Positions 20,609-30,764 of a stretch of 64,000 nucleotides of DNA are shown here, piece after piece. Made by a program: the position numbers and the translations under genes. How positions within the stretch are numbered: the stretch's first letter is position 1; the number at the start of each line of letters is the position of its first letter. Source of the DNA: Pseudomonas promysalinigenes (GTDB lineage: Bacteria > Pseudomonadota > Gammaproteobacteria > Pseudomonadales > Pseudomonadaceae); contig NZ_CP077094.1 of the NCBI RefSeq assembly GCF_014269025.2, positions 3,782,001 through 3,846,000 on the forward strand, in the 5' to 3' direction. The notes under the pieces were generated by a model that was given only the letters and a program-made list of their open reading frames with translations, was not told the DNA's origin and did no database searches.

Positions 20609-23251
20609 ATGACATCGCACACCCCTGAACCTGAAGTGCCTCTGGCCGCAGCACTGCCCACTGCTGCTCAGCGCTTGCCCTGGCTGGAACGCGTGAGCCG
20701 TTACCGTCAGCCAATCGGCCTGGCCGTGACATTGCTGCTGTTTGCCATGGCGCTGATCGCATGCCGGCACCTGCTGAGTGAACTGGATATCTATGCCTTG
20801 CACGATGCCATGCTGGAGGTCCCGGCAAAGTCTCTGACCGGTGCGCTGCTGGCAACGGTGGCGGGTTTCGTGATCCTGCTGGGTTACGAGTGGTCGGCTA
20901 GCCGTTACGCAGCCGTCAAGTTACCCGCCAGGACGCTGGTGATGGGCGGCTTCAGCGCCTTTGCCATCGGTAACGCGATCGGTTTGTCGATGCTATCGGG
21001 CGGCTCTGTGCGCTACCGCCTGTATGCACGCCAGGGTCTGGGTGCGGCCGAAGTCGCCCGCATGACCGTGTTTGCAAGCCTTTCCTTGGGTACGGCGCTG
21101 CCACCTCTGGCTGCACTGGCCACCTTGAGCAACCTTCCCGCAGCGTCAGCTGCACTGCGCTTGCCTACAACAGTGCTGGCCGGCATCGCCATCGCTGTAT
21201 TGGCTCTGAGCGCCATACTGGTGATCGGGCTCTACCGCCGACGCCTGCCGGAGCAACCGCTGGCCGACAATCTGCTGGTACAGCTGGGCCGCCGCACCCT
21301 GCGCCTGCCTGATGGCCGCTTGGCCGCCTTGCAGTTGCTGATCACCGCACTCGACGTTGCCGCTGCCGCGACCGTGCTCTACCTGCTGCTGCCTGAGGCC
21401 CCGCCCTTCGGTGCCTTCGTACTGGTTTACCTGCTGGCCCTCGCCGCTGGGGTGCTGAGCCATGTACCCGGTGGCGTGGGTGTATTCGAGGCGATCCTGC
21501 TGGCGGCTTTCGCCGACCAACTGGGTGCCGCGCCGCTGGCGGCGGCCCTGCTTCTGTACCGGCTGATCTACGTGGTACTGCCCTTGTTGCTGGCCTGCGT
21601 GTTGCTGCTGGCCAACGAGGCGCGCCGCCTGCTTTACGCCCAGCAAGCCATCAAGGCGGCCTCGGGGCTGGGTGCGCCGATTCTGGCGATCCTGGTGTTC
21701 CTCTCGGGCGTGGTGCTGCTGTTCTCCGGCGCCACGCCAGAGATCGACACGCGCCTCGAACACATGGGTTTTCTGGTACCCCACCGGCTGATCGATGCAT
21801 CGCACTTTGGCGCCAGCCTGATTGGCGTGCTCTGCCTGTTACTGGCTCAAGGCCTGCGCCGTAGGCTGTCTGCGGCTTGGCTGCTGACTACCGTGCTGTT
21901 GTTGGTTGGCGCACTACTCTCGCTGCTCAAAGGCTTCGACTGGGAGGAGGCCAGCCTGCTGACCTTCACCGCCGCGCTGCTGGCCGTTTTCCGCCGCTCG
22001 TTCTATCGGCCGAGCCGGCTGCTCGAGCTGCCGTTCTCACCGGTTTACCTGGTGGCCAGCGCTTGCGTGGTCGGCGCGTCGGTATGGCTGTTGCTGTTCG
22101 CCTATCAGGACGTGCCCTACACCCACAAGCTATGGTGGCAGTTCACCCTGGACGCCGATGCCCCGCGGGGTCTGCGTGCTGCACTGGGTAGCGCAGTACT
22201 GCTGGTGATCGTCGCCCTCACCTGGCTGCTGCGCACTGCACGCCCGGTCATTCACCTGCCAGATGAAACCGAATTGCAGCGTGCCAACCGCATCCTGCAG
22301 GCGTCTGACCAACCCGACGGCGGTCTGGCGTTGACCGGCGACAAGGCGTTGCTTTTCCACCCCAATGACAATGCCTTCCTGATGTATGCCCGTCGCGGCC
22401 GCAGCCTGGTGGCACTCTACGACCCGATCGGCCCGGCCCAGGAACGCGCCGAGATGATCTGGCAGTTCCGCGACCTGTGCGACCTTCACCATGCCCGCCC
22501 GGTGTTCTACCAGGTGCGCGCGGAAAACCTGCCGTTCTACATGGATATCGGCCTGACGGCCCTGAAGCTGGGCGAAGAAGCGCGGGTCGACTTGCGCCGC
22601 TTCGATCTCGAAGCCAAGGGTAAAGAGATGAAGGACCTGCGCTACACCTGGAACCGTGGTGGGCGCGATGGCCTAAGCCTGGAAATCCACGAACCCGGCC
22701 AGGCGCCGCTGGCCGAGCTCAAGGAAATCTCCGACGCCTGGCTAAATGGCAAGAACGTACGCGAAAAAGGGTTCTCGCTAGGGCGCTTCAGCCCCGAGTA
22801 TCTGCAGCACTTCCGTATCGCTCTGATTCGTTTCCAAGGCCGGCCAGTGGCATTTGCCAACCTGCTGGAAACCCACAGCAACGAACTGGCCAGCCTCGAC
22901 CTGATGCGCGCTCACCCCGAGGCGCCGAAGCTGACCATGGAGTTCATGATGATCGGCCTGATCCTGCATTACAAAAGCCATGATTACGGCCGTTTCAGCC
23001 TGGGTATGGTCCCGCTTTCAGGCTTGCAGCCACGGCGTGGCGCGCCCTTGACCCAGCGTCTGGGCTCGATGGTGTTCCGCCGTGGTGAACAGCTCTACAA
23101 CTTCCAAGGCCTGCGGCGCTTCAAGGACAAGTTCCAGCCGGACTGGGAACCTCGTTACATGGCCGTGCCGGCCGGGCTCGACCCGCTGGTAGCACTGGCC
23201 GATACTGCCGCCCTGATTGCTGGCGGCCTGACTGGATTGGTGAAACGCTGA
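20609..23251 (+). CDS. mprF: bifunctional aminoacyl-phosphatidylglycerol synthase/flippase MprF
   Basis: 880-aa membrane protein. Residues about 30-540 hold some 14 hydrophobic helices of the UPF0104 flippase type. The cytosolic C-terminal domain (about 545-870) is the DUF2156 aminoacyl-PG synthase that uses aminoacyl-tRNA, with blocks such as LMYARRGRSLVALYDPIGP, RYTWNRGGRDG and FSLGMVPLSGL. The product makes cationic or zwitterionic lipid that alters sensitivity to antimicrobials. In P. aeruginosa the homologue (PA0920) makes alanyl-PG. The next gene, overlapping by one base, matches the PA0919 lipid hydrolase, so alanine is the likely amino acid here too (inference). Confidence 0.93.
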   Translation: MTSHTPEPEVPLAAALPTAAQRLPWLERVSRYRQPIGLAVTLLLFAMALIACRHLLSELDIYALHDAMLEVPAKSLTGALLATVAGFVILLGYEWSASRYAAVKLPARTLVMGGFSAFAIGNAIGLSMLSGGSVRYRLYARQGLGAAEVARMTVFASLSLGTALPPLAALATLSNLPAASAALRLPTTVLAGIAIAVLALSAILVIGLYRRRLPEQPLADNLLVQLGRRTLRLPDGRLAALQLLITALDVAAAATVLYLLLPEAPPFGAFVLVYLLALAAGVLSHVPGGVGVFEAILLAAFADQLGAAPLAAALLLYRLIYVVLPLLLACVLLLANEARRLLYAQQAIKAASGLGAPILAILVFLSGVVLLFSGATPEIDTRLEHMGFLVPHRLIDASHFGASLIGVLCLLLAQGLRRRLSAAWLLTTVLLLVGALLSLLKGFDWEEASLLTFTAALLAVFRRSFYRPSRLLELPFSPVYLVASACVVGASVWLLLFAYQDVPYTHKLWWQFTLDADAPRGLRAALGSAVLLVIVALTWLLRTARPVIHLPDETELQRANRILQASDQPDGGLALTGDKALLFHPNDNAFLMYARRGRSLVALYDPIGPAQERAEMIWQFRDLCDLHHARPVFYQVRAENLPFYMDIGLTALKLGEEARVDLRRFDLEAKGKEMKDLRYTWNRGGRDGLSLEIHEPGQAPLAELKEISDAWLNGKNVREKGFSLGRFSPEYLQHFRIALIRFQGRPVAFANLLETHSNELASLDLMRAHPEAPKLTMEFMMIGLILHYKSHDYGRFSLGMVPLSGLQPRRGAPLTQRLGSMVFRRGEQLYNFQGLRRFKDKFQPDWEPRYMAVPAGLDPLVALADTAALIAGGLTGLVKR

Positions 23252-24543
23252 TGATCCGACGCTATTGGCTTTACGTACTGATTCCTCTTTTGCTGGCCGT
23301 ACTGGGCGGCGCAGCGGGCTTCTGGTTGTGGACCCGCCCTGCGCCCGAGGCAAGGCTGGAGCAACTGACCCTCAACGACACCCGCATCACCCGGGTCACT
23401 CCAGGCGTTCACGCCAAGGCCCGGGTCGCCATTGGCGTGCCCCAGGACCAGGCCCTGACCGACAAGCAGTTGCTCGACCTCAGCCAAGCGGCCGAGGCGC
23501 AGCTGGTTCAGGTGGTTCTGCCGCCCAATGACTGCGCCAAGCAACAAGCGGTGATGGATCAGGCAATGACCCAGCTCGCTGACAAACCGACGCTGGTCGC
23601 CGGCATTGGCCCAGGGGCTGCCCAGGCATGGCGCTGGCTGGCCAGCCAAACCGATGACAAGGCGCGGGCGGTTTCGGTGGACTTCATCCTGGAGCAGCCT
23701 GGCTGCAAGGTCGAGCTGCCGAAGTCGGCCCCCCACGGCCACTGGAACGTGGCCTGGAACGACAACCCGGACGACGCCAGCGCCGCCTTCGTACGCGATC
23801 AGGCCAACGCCGAAACCAGCATCAGCGACTACGACATCCACCTGCCCCAAGTGCTCAAGGCCCAGCTGACCCAAGCCTTGGTGGGCCGCGACGGCAACGC
23901 CCTGGCCATTCCGGTGGTAGAAGTCCCAGCCGGCCAGACCACCGATACCGTCACCCTGTTCCTGTCTGGTGACGGCGGCTGGCGTGACCTGGACCGCGAC
24001 GTGGCAGGCGAAATGGCCAAGCTCGGGTATCCGGTGGTCGGCATCGACACCTTGCGCTATTACTGGCAGCACAAGACTCCAGAGCAAAGCGCCGCCGACC
24101 TGTCGGAGCTGATGCAGCACTATCGCCAGAAGTGGGGCACCAAGCGTTTCGTGCTGACCGGTTACTCGTTCGGCGCCGATGTATTGCCGGCCATCTACAA
24201 CCGCCTGCCGGTAGAGGATCAGCAGCGTATCGATGCAGTGATGCTGCTGGCCTTCGCGCGCAGCGGCAGCTTCGAGATCGAAGTTGAGGGCTGGCTGGGC
24301 AAGGAAGGCCAGGAAGCGCCTACCGGGCCGGAAATGGCCAAACTGCCCGCGGCCAAGGTGGTCTGCGTGTACGGCGTGGAAGAAACCGACGAAAGTGGCT
24401 GCACCGACAAAACTGCAGTCGGTGAGCGCATGAAGCTGCCAGGCGGCCACCACTTCGACGAAAACTACCCCGCGCTCGCCAAGCGCCTGATCGACGAAAT
24501 CGAAACCCGCCAAGGCAAGTCCAGCGTGGCTGCACAGAACTGA
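23251..24543 (+). CDS. VirJ-domain serine hydrolase (AcvB/alanyl-phosphatidylglycerol hydrolase-like)
   Basis: 430-aa protein with an N-terminal signal anchor (YWLYVLIPLLLAVLGGAAGFWLW) and a C-terminal VirJ/AcvB alpha-beta hydrolase domain (about 225-425). The nucleophile motif is GYSFGAD, with a preceding SGDGGWRDLD that forms the oxyanion region and a late GGHHFDE His. The ATG overlaps the mprF stop by one base. In P. aeruginosa the equivalent pair synthesises and hydrolyses alanyl-PG, the hydrolase acting in the periplasm. That role is inferred here from synteny and domain content. Confidence 0.88.
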   Translation: MIRRYWLYVLIPLLLAVLGGAAGFWLWTRPAPEARLEQLTLNDTRITRVTPGVHAKARVAIGVPQDQALTDKQLLDLSQAAEAQLVQVVLPPNDCAKQQAVMDQAMTQLADKPTLVAGIGPGAAQAWRWLASQTDDKARAVSVDFILEQPGCKVELPKSAPHGHWNVAWNDNPDDASAAFVRDQANAETSISDYDIHLPQVLKAQLTQALVGRDGNALAIPVVEVPAGQTTDTVTLFLSGDGGWRDLDRDVAGEMAKLGYPVVGIDTLRYYWQHKTPEQSAADLSELMQHYRQKWGTKRFVLTGYSFGADVLPAIYNRLPVEDQQRIDAVMLLAFARSGSFEIEVEGWLGKEGQEAPTGPEMAKLPAAKVVCVYGVEETDESGCTDKTAVGERMKLPGGHHFDENYPALAKRLIDEIETRQGKSSVAAQN

Positions 24544-24573
24544 AAAAGGCGGGGCCGCCAGGCGGCCCCGCCC
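24541..24573. terminator. bidirectional terminator between VirJ gene and kup
   Basis: Perfect GGCGGGGCCGCC / GGCGGCCCCGCC inverted repeat. T5 follows on the minus strand, making it a good terminator for kup. It is less canonical for the plus strand. Confidence 0.75.
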
Positions 24574-24575
24574 AC

Positions 24576-26486
24576 TCATATCTCTACCTGGGTGCCCAGC
24601 TCGATCACCCGGTTCAGCGGCAGGTTGAAGAAGCGCAGGTTACCGTTGGCATTCTTCAGCAGGAACGCGAACAGGTTACCCCGCCAGCGTGACATCCCTT
24701 CGAGGCGTGAAGCGATCACGGTTTCCCGGCTAAGGAAGTACGTGGTACGCATTGGGCTGAAGTCCAGGTCGTCCAAGTGGCACAGCTTCAGGGCCGCCGG
24801 TACGTCTGGTTCGTCCATGAAGCCGAAGTGCAACAGCACGCGGAAGAAGCCATCGCCGTAGGCATCGACTTCGAACCGCTCCTGCTCCGGCACCCGCGGT
24901 CGATCCTCGCTGACCACCGTCAGCAATACCACTTGGCTGTGCAGCACCTGGTTGTGCAGCATGTTGTGCAGCAGCGCATGGGGCACCGCATCAGCTCGCG
25001 CAGTGAGGAACACTGCCGTGCCTTCGACCCGGTGTGGCGGTTGCACGCGGATACTGCTGATGAAGATAGGCAGCGGCAGCCCGCCCTCATCGATACGCTC
25101 TACCAGGATCTGCTTGCCGCGCTTCCAGGTGCTCATCAACAGGAACAGCACACCGCCTGCCAACACGGGGAAGGCGCCGCCCTGGACGATCTTCGGCACG
25201 TTGGCGGCGAAGAACAGCCCATCGACCAAAAGGAAGCCCACCAGGATCGGTACCGCTAGCACCGGTGGCCATTTCCACAGTAGCAGCATCACCGCCGACA
25301 CCAGAATGGTGGTCATCAGCATGGTCCCGGTCACGGCCACCCCGTAAGCCGCCGCCAAAGCGCCGGAAGACTCGAATCCGATCACCAGCAGGACTACGCC
25401 GACCATCAATGTCCAGTTCACCGCGCCGATGTAGATCTGCCCTTGCTCCTGGCTAGAGGTGTGCTGGATCTGCATGCGCGGGATATAACCAAGTTGAATG
25501 GCTTGGCGGGTCAGGGAGAAGGCCCCGGAGATGACCGCCTGCGAAGCGATCACCGTGGCCAGGGTAGCCAGCCCGACCATTGGCAGCAGTGCCCAGCCCG
25601 GCGCAAGCAGATAGAAGGGATTGCGAGCAGCCTCGGGGTTTTGCAGCAATAGCGCGCCTTGGCCGAAGTAGTTGAGCACCAGCGCCGGCAGCACCAGCGC
25701 GAACCAGGCGCGAGCGATCGGCTTGCGGCCGAAATGGCCCATGTCGGCATACAGCGCTTCGGCTCCGGTCAGCGCCAGCACCACGGCACCGAGAATGGCC
25801 ACGCCCATGCCAGGGTGGACGACGAAGAAGTTCACCGCCCACGCAGGGTTGAATGCCTTGAGCACTTCGGGGCTCTGCGAGATGCCAAGCACGCCCAATG
25901 CCGCCAGCGCCAGGAACCAGACCACCATGATCGGCCCGAACAGCTTGCCGATCTTGTCCGTGCCGTGTTTTTGCACCAGAAACAACGCCACCAGCACTAC
26001 CAGCGAAATGGGCACCACCCAGTGGTCGATACCGTCGAACGCCAGGCCCATACCTTCCACCGCCGACAACACCGACACCGCCGGGGTAATCATGCTGTCA
26101 CCGTAGAACAACGAAGCGCCGATCAGCCCGCAGACCACCATCAGCGTGCGCAGGCGCGGGTAGGCCGCCGTTGCCCGGCGTGCCAGCGCGGTCAACGCCA
26201 TGGTACCGCCCTCGCCCTGGTTGTCGGCGCGCAGGATGAACATCACATATTTGAACGACACCACCCACAGCAATGACCAGAGGATCAGCGAGAGGATCCC
26301 AAGTACACCATCATGGTTGACCGGTACCCCATAACCGCCGGTGAATACCTCCTTCAGGGTATACAACGGGCTGGTACCGATGTCGCCATAGACAACCCCA
26401 ACGGCTGCTACCAGCAGGCCCAAAGACCTGGTCGCGCCTTGCTCGCCCGCGTGCCCGCCTTCGGCGTGACTGCTTGCCTGAACCAT
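24576..26486 (-). CDS. kup: low-affinity potassium uptake protein Kup
   Basis: 636-aa KUP/HAK/KT-family potassium:proton symporter. It has twelve hydrophobic helices, with the family motif [16 protein letters not shown] in the first helix and [17 protein letters not shown] in the fourth. A cytoplasmic C-terminal domain follows. ATG 26486 has GGGAG upstream and gives the normal length; the frame extends 57 codons further without support. It is divergent from rimO. Confidence 0.95.
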   Translation of the reverse strand: MVQASSHAEGGHAGEQGATRSLGLLVAAVGVVYGDIGTSPLYTLKEVFTGGYGVPVNHDGVLGILSLILWSLLWVVSFKYVMFILRADNQGEGGTMALTALARRATAAYPRLRTLMVVCGLIGASLFYGDSMITPAVSVLSAVEGMGLAFDGIDHWVVPISLVVLVALFLVQKHGTDKIGKLFGPIMVVWFLALAALGVLGISQSPEVLKAFNPAWAVNFFVVHPGMGVAILGAVVLALTGAEALYADMGHFGRKPIARAWFALVLPALVLNYFGQGALLLQNPEAARNPFYLLAPGWALLPMVGLATLATVIASQAVISGAFSLTRQAIQLGYIPRMQIQHTSSQEQGQIYIGAVNWTLMVGVVLLVIGFESSGALAAAYGVAVTGTMLMTTILVSAVMLLLWKWPPVLAVPILVGFLLVDGLFFAANVPKIVQGGAFPVLAGGVLFLLMSTWKRGKQILVERIDEGGLPLPIFISSIRVQPPHRVEGTAVFLTARADAVPHALLHNMLHNQVLHSQVVLLTVVSEDRPRVPEQERFEVDAYGDGFFRVLLHFGFMDEPDVPAALKLCHLDDLDFSPMRTTYFLSRETVIASRLEGMSRWRGNLFAFLLKNANGNLRFFNLPLNRVIELGTQVEI

Positions 26487-26721
26487 CGAACACTCCCGCA
26501 CATGGCCATCTAGACCGGTAGAATTCACAGGTGCGTCAGGGGCATGCAATTGCCACGACGCACTGGCGCGAAGCATAGCGCAGCGTTCGTCGTATTTCTG
26601 CTGGTCAAGCGACCGTACGCTCGCTAGAATTGCGCACTTTTTGATCAGAGGCGCCAAAAGCGCCCGTCAAGCTCGCACCCGGCTACGGCCGGGCGCACGG
26701 CATTCAATACCGAGGTTAGTC

Positions 26722-28053
26722 ATGTCCACCACTCCCGCCACCCCCAAGGTTGGTTTCGTCAGCCTGGGCTGCCCCAAGGCCCTGGTCGATTCCGAGCGCA
26801 TCCTGACCCAGCTGCGCATGGAAGGCTATGAAGTCGTACCTACCTATGAGGACGCCGATGTAGTGGTGGTCAACACTTGCGGCTTCATCGACAGCGCCAA
26901 GGCCGAGTCCCTTGAAGTGATCGGTGAAGCGATCAAGGAGAACGGCAAGGTCATCGTCACCGGTTGCATGGGTGTCGAAGAGGGCAGTATCCGTGATGTG
27001 CACCCAAGCGTGCTGTCGGTGACTGGCCCGCAACAGTACGAGCAGGTGGTCAGCGCCGTGCACGAAGTCGTGCCGCCACGCCAGGACCACAACCCGCTGA
27101 TCGACCTGGTGCCGCCCCAAGGTGTCAAGCTGACCCCGCGCCACTACGCCTACCTGAAGATTTCCGAAGGCTGCAATCACAGCTGCAGCTTCTGCATCAT
27201 CCCGTCGATGCGTGGCAAGCTGGTCAGCCGTCCGGTTGGCGAGGTGTTGAGCGAGGCGGAACGCCTGGTCAAGGCCGGCGTCAAGGAGATCCTGGTAATT
27301 TCCCAGGACACCAGCGCCTACGGCGTGGACGTCAAGTACAAGACTGACTTCTGGAACGGTCGGCCGGTCAAGACCCGTATGCTCGAACTGTGCGAAGCGC
27401 TGAGCAGCCTGGGCGCCTGGGTGCGTTTGCACTATGTGTACCCATACCCGAACGTCGACGACGTAATCCCACTGATGGCCGCCGGCAAGATCCTGCCGTA
27501 CCTAGACATCCCGTTCCAGCATGCCAGCCCCAAGGTGCTCAAGTCGATGAAGCGCCCGGCCTTCGAAGACCGGACCCTGGCCCGCATCAAGAACTGGCGC
27601 GAGCAATGCCCTGAGCTGGTGATCCGCTCGACATTCATCGTCGGCTTCCCGGGCGAGACCGAAGAAGACTTCCAATACCTGCTGGACTGGCTTACCGAAG
27701 CGCAGCTCGATCGTGTGGGCTGCTTCCAGTACTCGCCCGTCGAAGGCGCCCCGGCCAATGACTTGGGCCTTGAAGAAGTACCGGATGAGGTCAAGCAGGA
27801 GCGTTGGGACCGTTTCATGGCCCACCAGCAGGCCATCAGTGCTGCCCGCCTGCAACTGCGCATCGGCAAGGAAATCGAAGTGCTGATCGACGAAGTCGAA
27901 GAGCAGGGGTCGGTCGGCCGCAGTTTCTTCGACGCACCTGAGATCGATGGCAGTGTGTTCATCGACGGTGACCACGGCTTCAAGCCTGGCGACAAAGTCC
28001 GTTGCCGTGTGGTGGATGCAGATGAGTACGACATGTGGGCCGAGCCGGTTTAA
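26722..28053 (+). CDS. rimO: ribosomal protein S12 (aspartate-C3)-methylthiotransferase RimO
   Basis: Radical SAM methylthiotransferase that modifies Asp-88 of ribosomal protein S12. The N-terminal UPF0004 domain carries three cluster cysteines (SLGCPKA, NTCGF, TGCMG). The radical SAM motif is CNHSCSFC near residues 150-157, and a C-terminal TRAM domain (about 375-440) follows. ATG 26722 gives [19 protein letters not shown] and 443 aa; the open frame extends 27 codons upstream without a ribosome site. Confidence 0.96.
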   Translation: MSTTPATPKVGFVSLGCPKALVDSERILTQLRMEGYEVVPTYEDADVVVVNTCGFIDSAKAESLEVIGEAIKENGKVIVTGCMGVEEGSIRDVHPSVLSVTGPQQYEQVVSAVHEVVPPRQDHNPLIDLVPPQGVKLTPRHYAYLKISEGCNHSCSFCIIPSMRGKLVSRPVGEVLSEAERLVKAGVKEILVISQDTSAYGVDVKYKTDFWNGRPVKTRMLELCEALSSLGAWVRLHYVYPYPNVDDVIPLMAAGKILPYLDIPFQHASPKVLKSMKRPAFEDRTLARIKNWREQCPELVIRSTFIVGFPGETEEDFQYLLDWLTEAQLDRVGCFQYSPVEGAPANDLGLEEVPDEVKQERWDRFMAHQQAISAARLQLRIGKEIEVLIDEVEEQGSVGRSFFDAPEIDGSVFIDGDHGFKPGDKVRCRVVDADEYDMWAEPV

Positions 28054-28070
28054 CCCCGGCGCTGCGTAAT

Positions 28071-28121
28071 AAGCCCCTGCCGGCCTCCCAGCTTCGGGAA
28101 CAACCGGCAGGGGCTTTTTTG
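28071..28121 (+). terminator. rho-independent terminator after rimO
   Basis: AGCCCCTGCCGG / CCGGCAGGGGCT stem with a 20-base loop, followed by T6. Confidence 0.88.
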
Positions 28122-28200
28122 TTCTCGTCGCAGTGCCTGTCATAAGCCGTTCGGCAGCACGCCTGCTATGGTTCTTCTACCCCTTGGGAGAATCACCGCC

Positions 28201-28656
28201 ATGGCTTCGATGCCGACGCTGCAAACGCCTGGTTACGGCGACTACGAGAAGCTGGTGCAGCTTTGGGAGGACTCGGTACGCGCCACCCATGACTTCTTGC
28301 CCGACGCCTACATTCTGCTATTGCGCGAGCACGTTCTGCGCCGCTACCTGGACGCGGTAATGCTGGTCTGTTGCAGGGATCGCCAGCGCATCCACGGTTT
28401 TGCAGGTGTCGCCAACGGTTGCGTACACATGCTGTTCGTGGCACCCGATTGTCGCGGCATGGGTGTTGGCAGGCGGCTACTGCGCTATGCGGTTGGCGAA
28501 CTGAATGCCGAGCGCCTGGATGTCAACGAGCAGAACACCCAAGCCCTTGGGTTTTATTTGCACGAAGGCTTTGAAGTGGTCGGTCGCTCGGAAACGGATG
28601 GCCTGGGGCAGCCATATCCCCTACTCCACATGAGGCATATTCCTACAACGCGTTGA
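28201..28656 (+). CDS. GNAT-family N-acetyltransferase
   Basis: 151-aa acetyltransferase. The acetyl-CoA pyrophosphate-binding motif is CRGMGVGRRLL (Q/RxxGxG/A type) near residues 83-93. A C-terminal strand and helix (LDVNEQNTQALGFYLHEGFEVVGRSE) are typical of the YjaB/PhnO-like branch. ATG 28201 is preceded by GGGAG with good spacing; the frame opens 33 bases earlier. The substrate is unknown. It stands alone after the rimO terminator. Confidence 0.88.
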   Translation: MASMPTLQTPGYGDYEKLVQLWEDSVRATHDFLPDAYILLLREHVLRRYLDAVMLVCCRDRQRIHGFAGVANGCVHMLFVAPDCRGMGVGRRLLRYAVGELNAERLDVNEQNTQALGFYLHEGFEVVGRSETDGLGQPYPLLHMRHIPTTR

Positions 28657-28775
28657 GGTCGCGTCTGAAAATGTCGTGCCGTGCGCCCAATATGGCCGAT
28701 TCGGCAGAGATTCCCATCATCAACGGCGTACAGGCAGGTACAATGGTGGCCTTTCCCTGCCTTGCGAATGCCCCC

Positions 28776-29486
28776 ATGTCCGAACCCGTCCGCCTGTCCA
28801 AACGCCTCATCGAGCAGCTCGGTTGCTCACGCCGCGAGGCCGAGTTGTACATCGAAGGCGGCTGGGTCGCGGTCGATGGCGTGGTAGTTGAGCAGCCTCA
28901 GTTCAAAGTCGACACTCAACAGGTCGAGCTGCTGCCCGGAGCGCGCGCCGAAGCACTGGACCCTGTCACCCTGCTGGCGCATCAGGCGGCCGGTGCTGAC
29001 AGCGAGACAACCCGCACCCACCTCAACATGGGCAACCTCAGCGAGGCTCACCGCGAGGGTGTACGCCCCCTGCACGGCCACTTTGCTCGGCTGTCCTGCC
29101 TGGCGCCGCTGGAACGTGGCGCCAGCGGCCTGCAGGTGTTCACCCAAGACTGGCGAGTGACTCGCAAGATCGACGCCGACCTGCGCCGCATGGAGCAGGA
29201 ATACATCATCGAAGTTCGCGGCCAGACCACTGCTCAAGCCTTGGAGCGCCTGGCGCGCGGCGCCACGCGCAATGACCGCGAGCTGCCCAAGGCCAAGGCC
29301 AGTTGGCAGAACGAGACCCACCTGCGCCTGGTCGTGAAAAACCCGCAACCTGGGCAGATCGCCGAATTGTGCGCTTACCTGCGCCTGGAGGTGCTAGGCA
29401 TGCGCCGCATTCGCATGGGGGGTGTGTCGATGGGCAAGCTGCCCGTTGGGCAGTGGCGCTACCTGGCGGCCACCGAACGTTTTTAA
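28776..29486 (+). CDS. RluB/RluF-type pseudouridine synthase-like protein with altered catalytic motif
   Basis: 236-aa protein. The N-terminal S4 RNA-binding domain (about 1-60: RLSKRLIEQLGCSRREAELYI...VAVDGVVV) is followed by a RsuA/RluB-type fold ending VLGMRRIRMGGVSMGKLPVGQWRYL, which is characteristic of the family. The catalytic segment normally reads GRLDxxTxGL. Here it reads APLERGASGL, so the nucleophilic Asp position is Glu and the preceding Arg is Pro. It may be inactive as an enzyme and act by RNA binding. ATG 28776 begins MSEPVRLSKR; the open frame runs 41 codons further upstream. Confidence 0.82.
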   Translation: MSEPVRLSKRLIEQLGCSRREAELYIEGGWVAVDGVVVEQPQFKVDTQQVELLPGARAEALDPVTLLAHQAAGADSETTRTHLNMGNLSEAHREGVRPLHGHFARLSCLAPLERGASGLQVFTQDWRVTRKIDADLRRMEQEYIIEVRGQTTAQALERLARGATRNDRELPKAKASWQNETHLRLVVKNPQPGQIAELCAYLRLEVLGMRRIRMGGVSMGKLPVGQWRYLAATERF

Positions 29487-29533
29487 GCAATACGCCACGC
29501 CCCGGCGTGGCTACTGAACAGGATTTTTCAGCA

Positions 29534-29995
29534 ATGAACCACAACGATGTCCTGCGCAGCCTGCGCTACATGCTGAAGGTGAACGACGCCAAGATGGCCG
29601 AAATCATCGCGCTGTCCGGCCTCGAAGTTAACCCGATCGTGCTTGCAACCTACCTCAAGAAAGAAGACGAAGCCGGCTTCGTGCGTTGCCCGGAGCGGGT
29701 CATGGCACACTTTCTTGACGGTTTGGTGATCCACCGCCGTGGCAAGGACGATAGCCGCCCACCGCAGCCGGTCGAGCTGCCAGTGACCAACAACACCATC
29801 CTGAAAAAGCTGCGGGTGGCCTTCGAGCTCAAGGAAGAGGACTTGCACTCGATCCTCAAGTCGGTCAACTTCCCGGTGTCCAAGCCGGAACTGAGCGCCT
29901 TGTTCCGTAAGGTCGGGCATGACAACTATCGCCCATGTGGCGACCAATTGCTGCGTAACTTCCTCAAGGGCCTGACCCTTCGCGTGCGCGGCTGA
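29534..29995 (+). CDS. DUF1456 (YehS) family protein
   Basis: 153-aa cytoplasmic protein built from two copies of a helical unit: NDVLRSLRYMLKVNDAKMAEII near the N-terminus and NTILKKLRVAFELKEEDLHSIL near residue 90. This is the hallmark of the YehS/DUF1456 family. Function is unknown. The ATG at 29534 follows a short gap after the pseudouridine-synthase-like gene and precedes trmO by 6 bases, so the three form one transcription unit. Confidence 0.88.
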   Translation: MNHNDVLRSLRYMLKVNDAKMAEIIALSGLEVNPIVLATYLKKEDEAGFVRCPERVMAHFLDGLVIHRRGKDDSRPPQPVELPVTNNTILKKLRVAFELKEEDLHSILKSVNFPVSKPELSALFRKVGHDNYRPCGDQLLRNFLKGLTLRVRG

Positions 29996-30001
29996 GTGAC
30001 C

Positions 30002-30697
30002 ATGCAGCACACCGTTGAGCCGGTCGGCATCGTTCATTCCTGCTTCAAGGAGAAGTTCGCCATCCCACGTCAGCCCCAGCTGGCGCCAGCCGCCCGCGGG
30101 GTGCTGGAATTGCTGCCGCCGTTCGATCAGGGCGATGCGGTGGCTGGGCTGGAGCAGGTCAGCCATGTGTGGTTGCTGTTCCTGTTCCACCAGGCACTGG
30201 AAGACAAGCCCCGCCTGAAGGTTCGGCCACCGCGCCTGGGCGGTAACAAGACGATGGGCGTATTCGCCACCCGCGCCACCCACCGCCCCAATGGTATCGG
30301 CCAATCGGTGGTGCGCTTGGAAGCCGTGGAACCAGGGCGGCTGCTGTTATCCGGGATCGACCTACTGGACGGTACTCCGGTACTGGATATCAAGCCCTAT
30401 GTACCTTATGCCGACAGTGTTGCCGGGGCGAGCAACCTGATGGCCAGCGAGCCACCTGCGGCCATCGAAGTCAGCTGGAACGACGGTGCCCTACCCCAGG
30501 CCCATGCACATGGGCTACGCCTTGGCCAGCCGCTGATGGAGCTGATCGAGCAGTGCCTGGCACAGGACCCCCGCCCCGCCTATCAGGTGCCACCGCCTGA
30601 GCGGGTGTACGGGGTGAAGTTCTGGGACGTGCAGGTGCGCTGGCACTATCCCCAGCCAGGCCACATACAGGTACTGGAGGTCGTCAAGGAAGGTTGA
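30002..30697 (+). CDS. trmO: tRNA (N6-threonylcarbamoyladenosine(37)-N6)-methyltransferase TrmO
   Basis: 231-aa TsaA/VirR-like beta-barrel methyltransferase that adds a methyl group to t6A37 of tRNA-Thr. The N-terminal VEPVGIVHSCFKEKFAIPRQP and the motif ATHRPNGIGQSVVRL are diagnostic. A C-terminal extension resembles that of gammaproteobacterial TrmO. ATG 30002 is preferred to a GTG six bases earlier. It is the last gene before a terminator. Confidence 0.92.
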   Translation: MQHTVEPVGIVHSCFKEKFAIPRQPQLAPAARGVLELLPPFDQGDAVAGLEQVSHVWLLFLFHQALEDKPRLKVRPPRLGGNKTMGVFATRATHRPNGIGQSVVRLEAVEPGRLLLSGIDLLDGTPVLDIKPYVPYADSVAGASNLMASEPPAAIEVSWNDGALPQAHAHGLRLGQPLMELIEQCLAQDPRPAYQVPPPERVYGVKFWDVQVRWHYPQPGHIQVLEVVKEG

Positions 30698-30717
30698 GCT
30701 CACCGCCTTGCACCAAT

Positions 30718-30748
30718 AAAAAAACGCAGACCTGGGTCTGCGTTTTTT
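30718..30748. terminator. bidirectional terminator between trmO and fprA
   Basis: AAAAAACGCAGACC with CTGCGTTTTTT: a 10-bp stem flanked by A6 and T6, suited to both converging transcripts. Confidence 0.9.
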
Positions 30749-30764
30749 CGATCCGACATACGTC

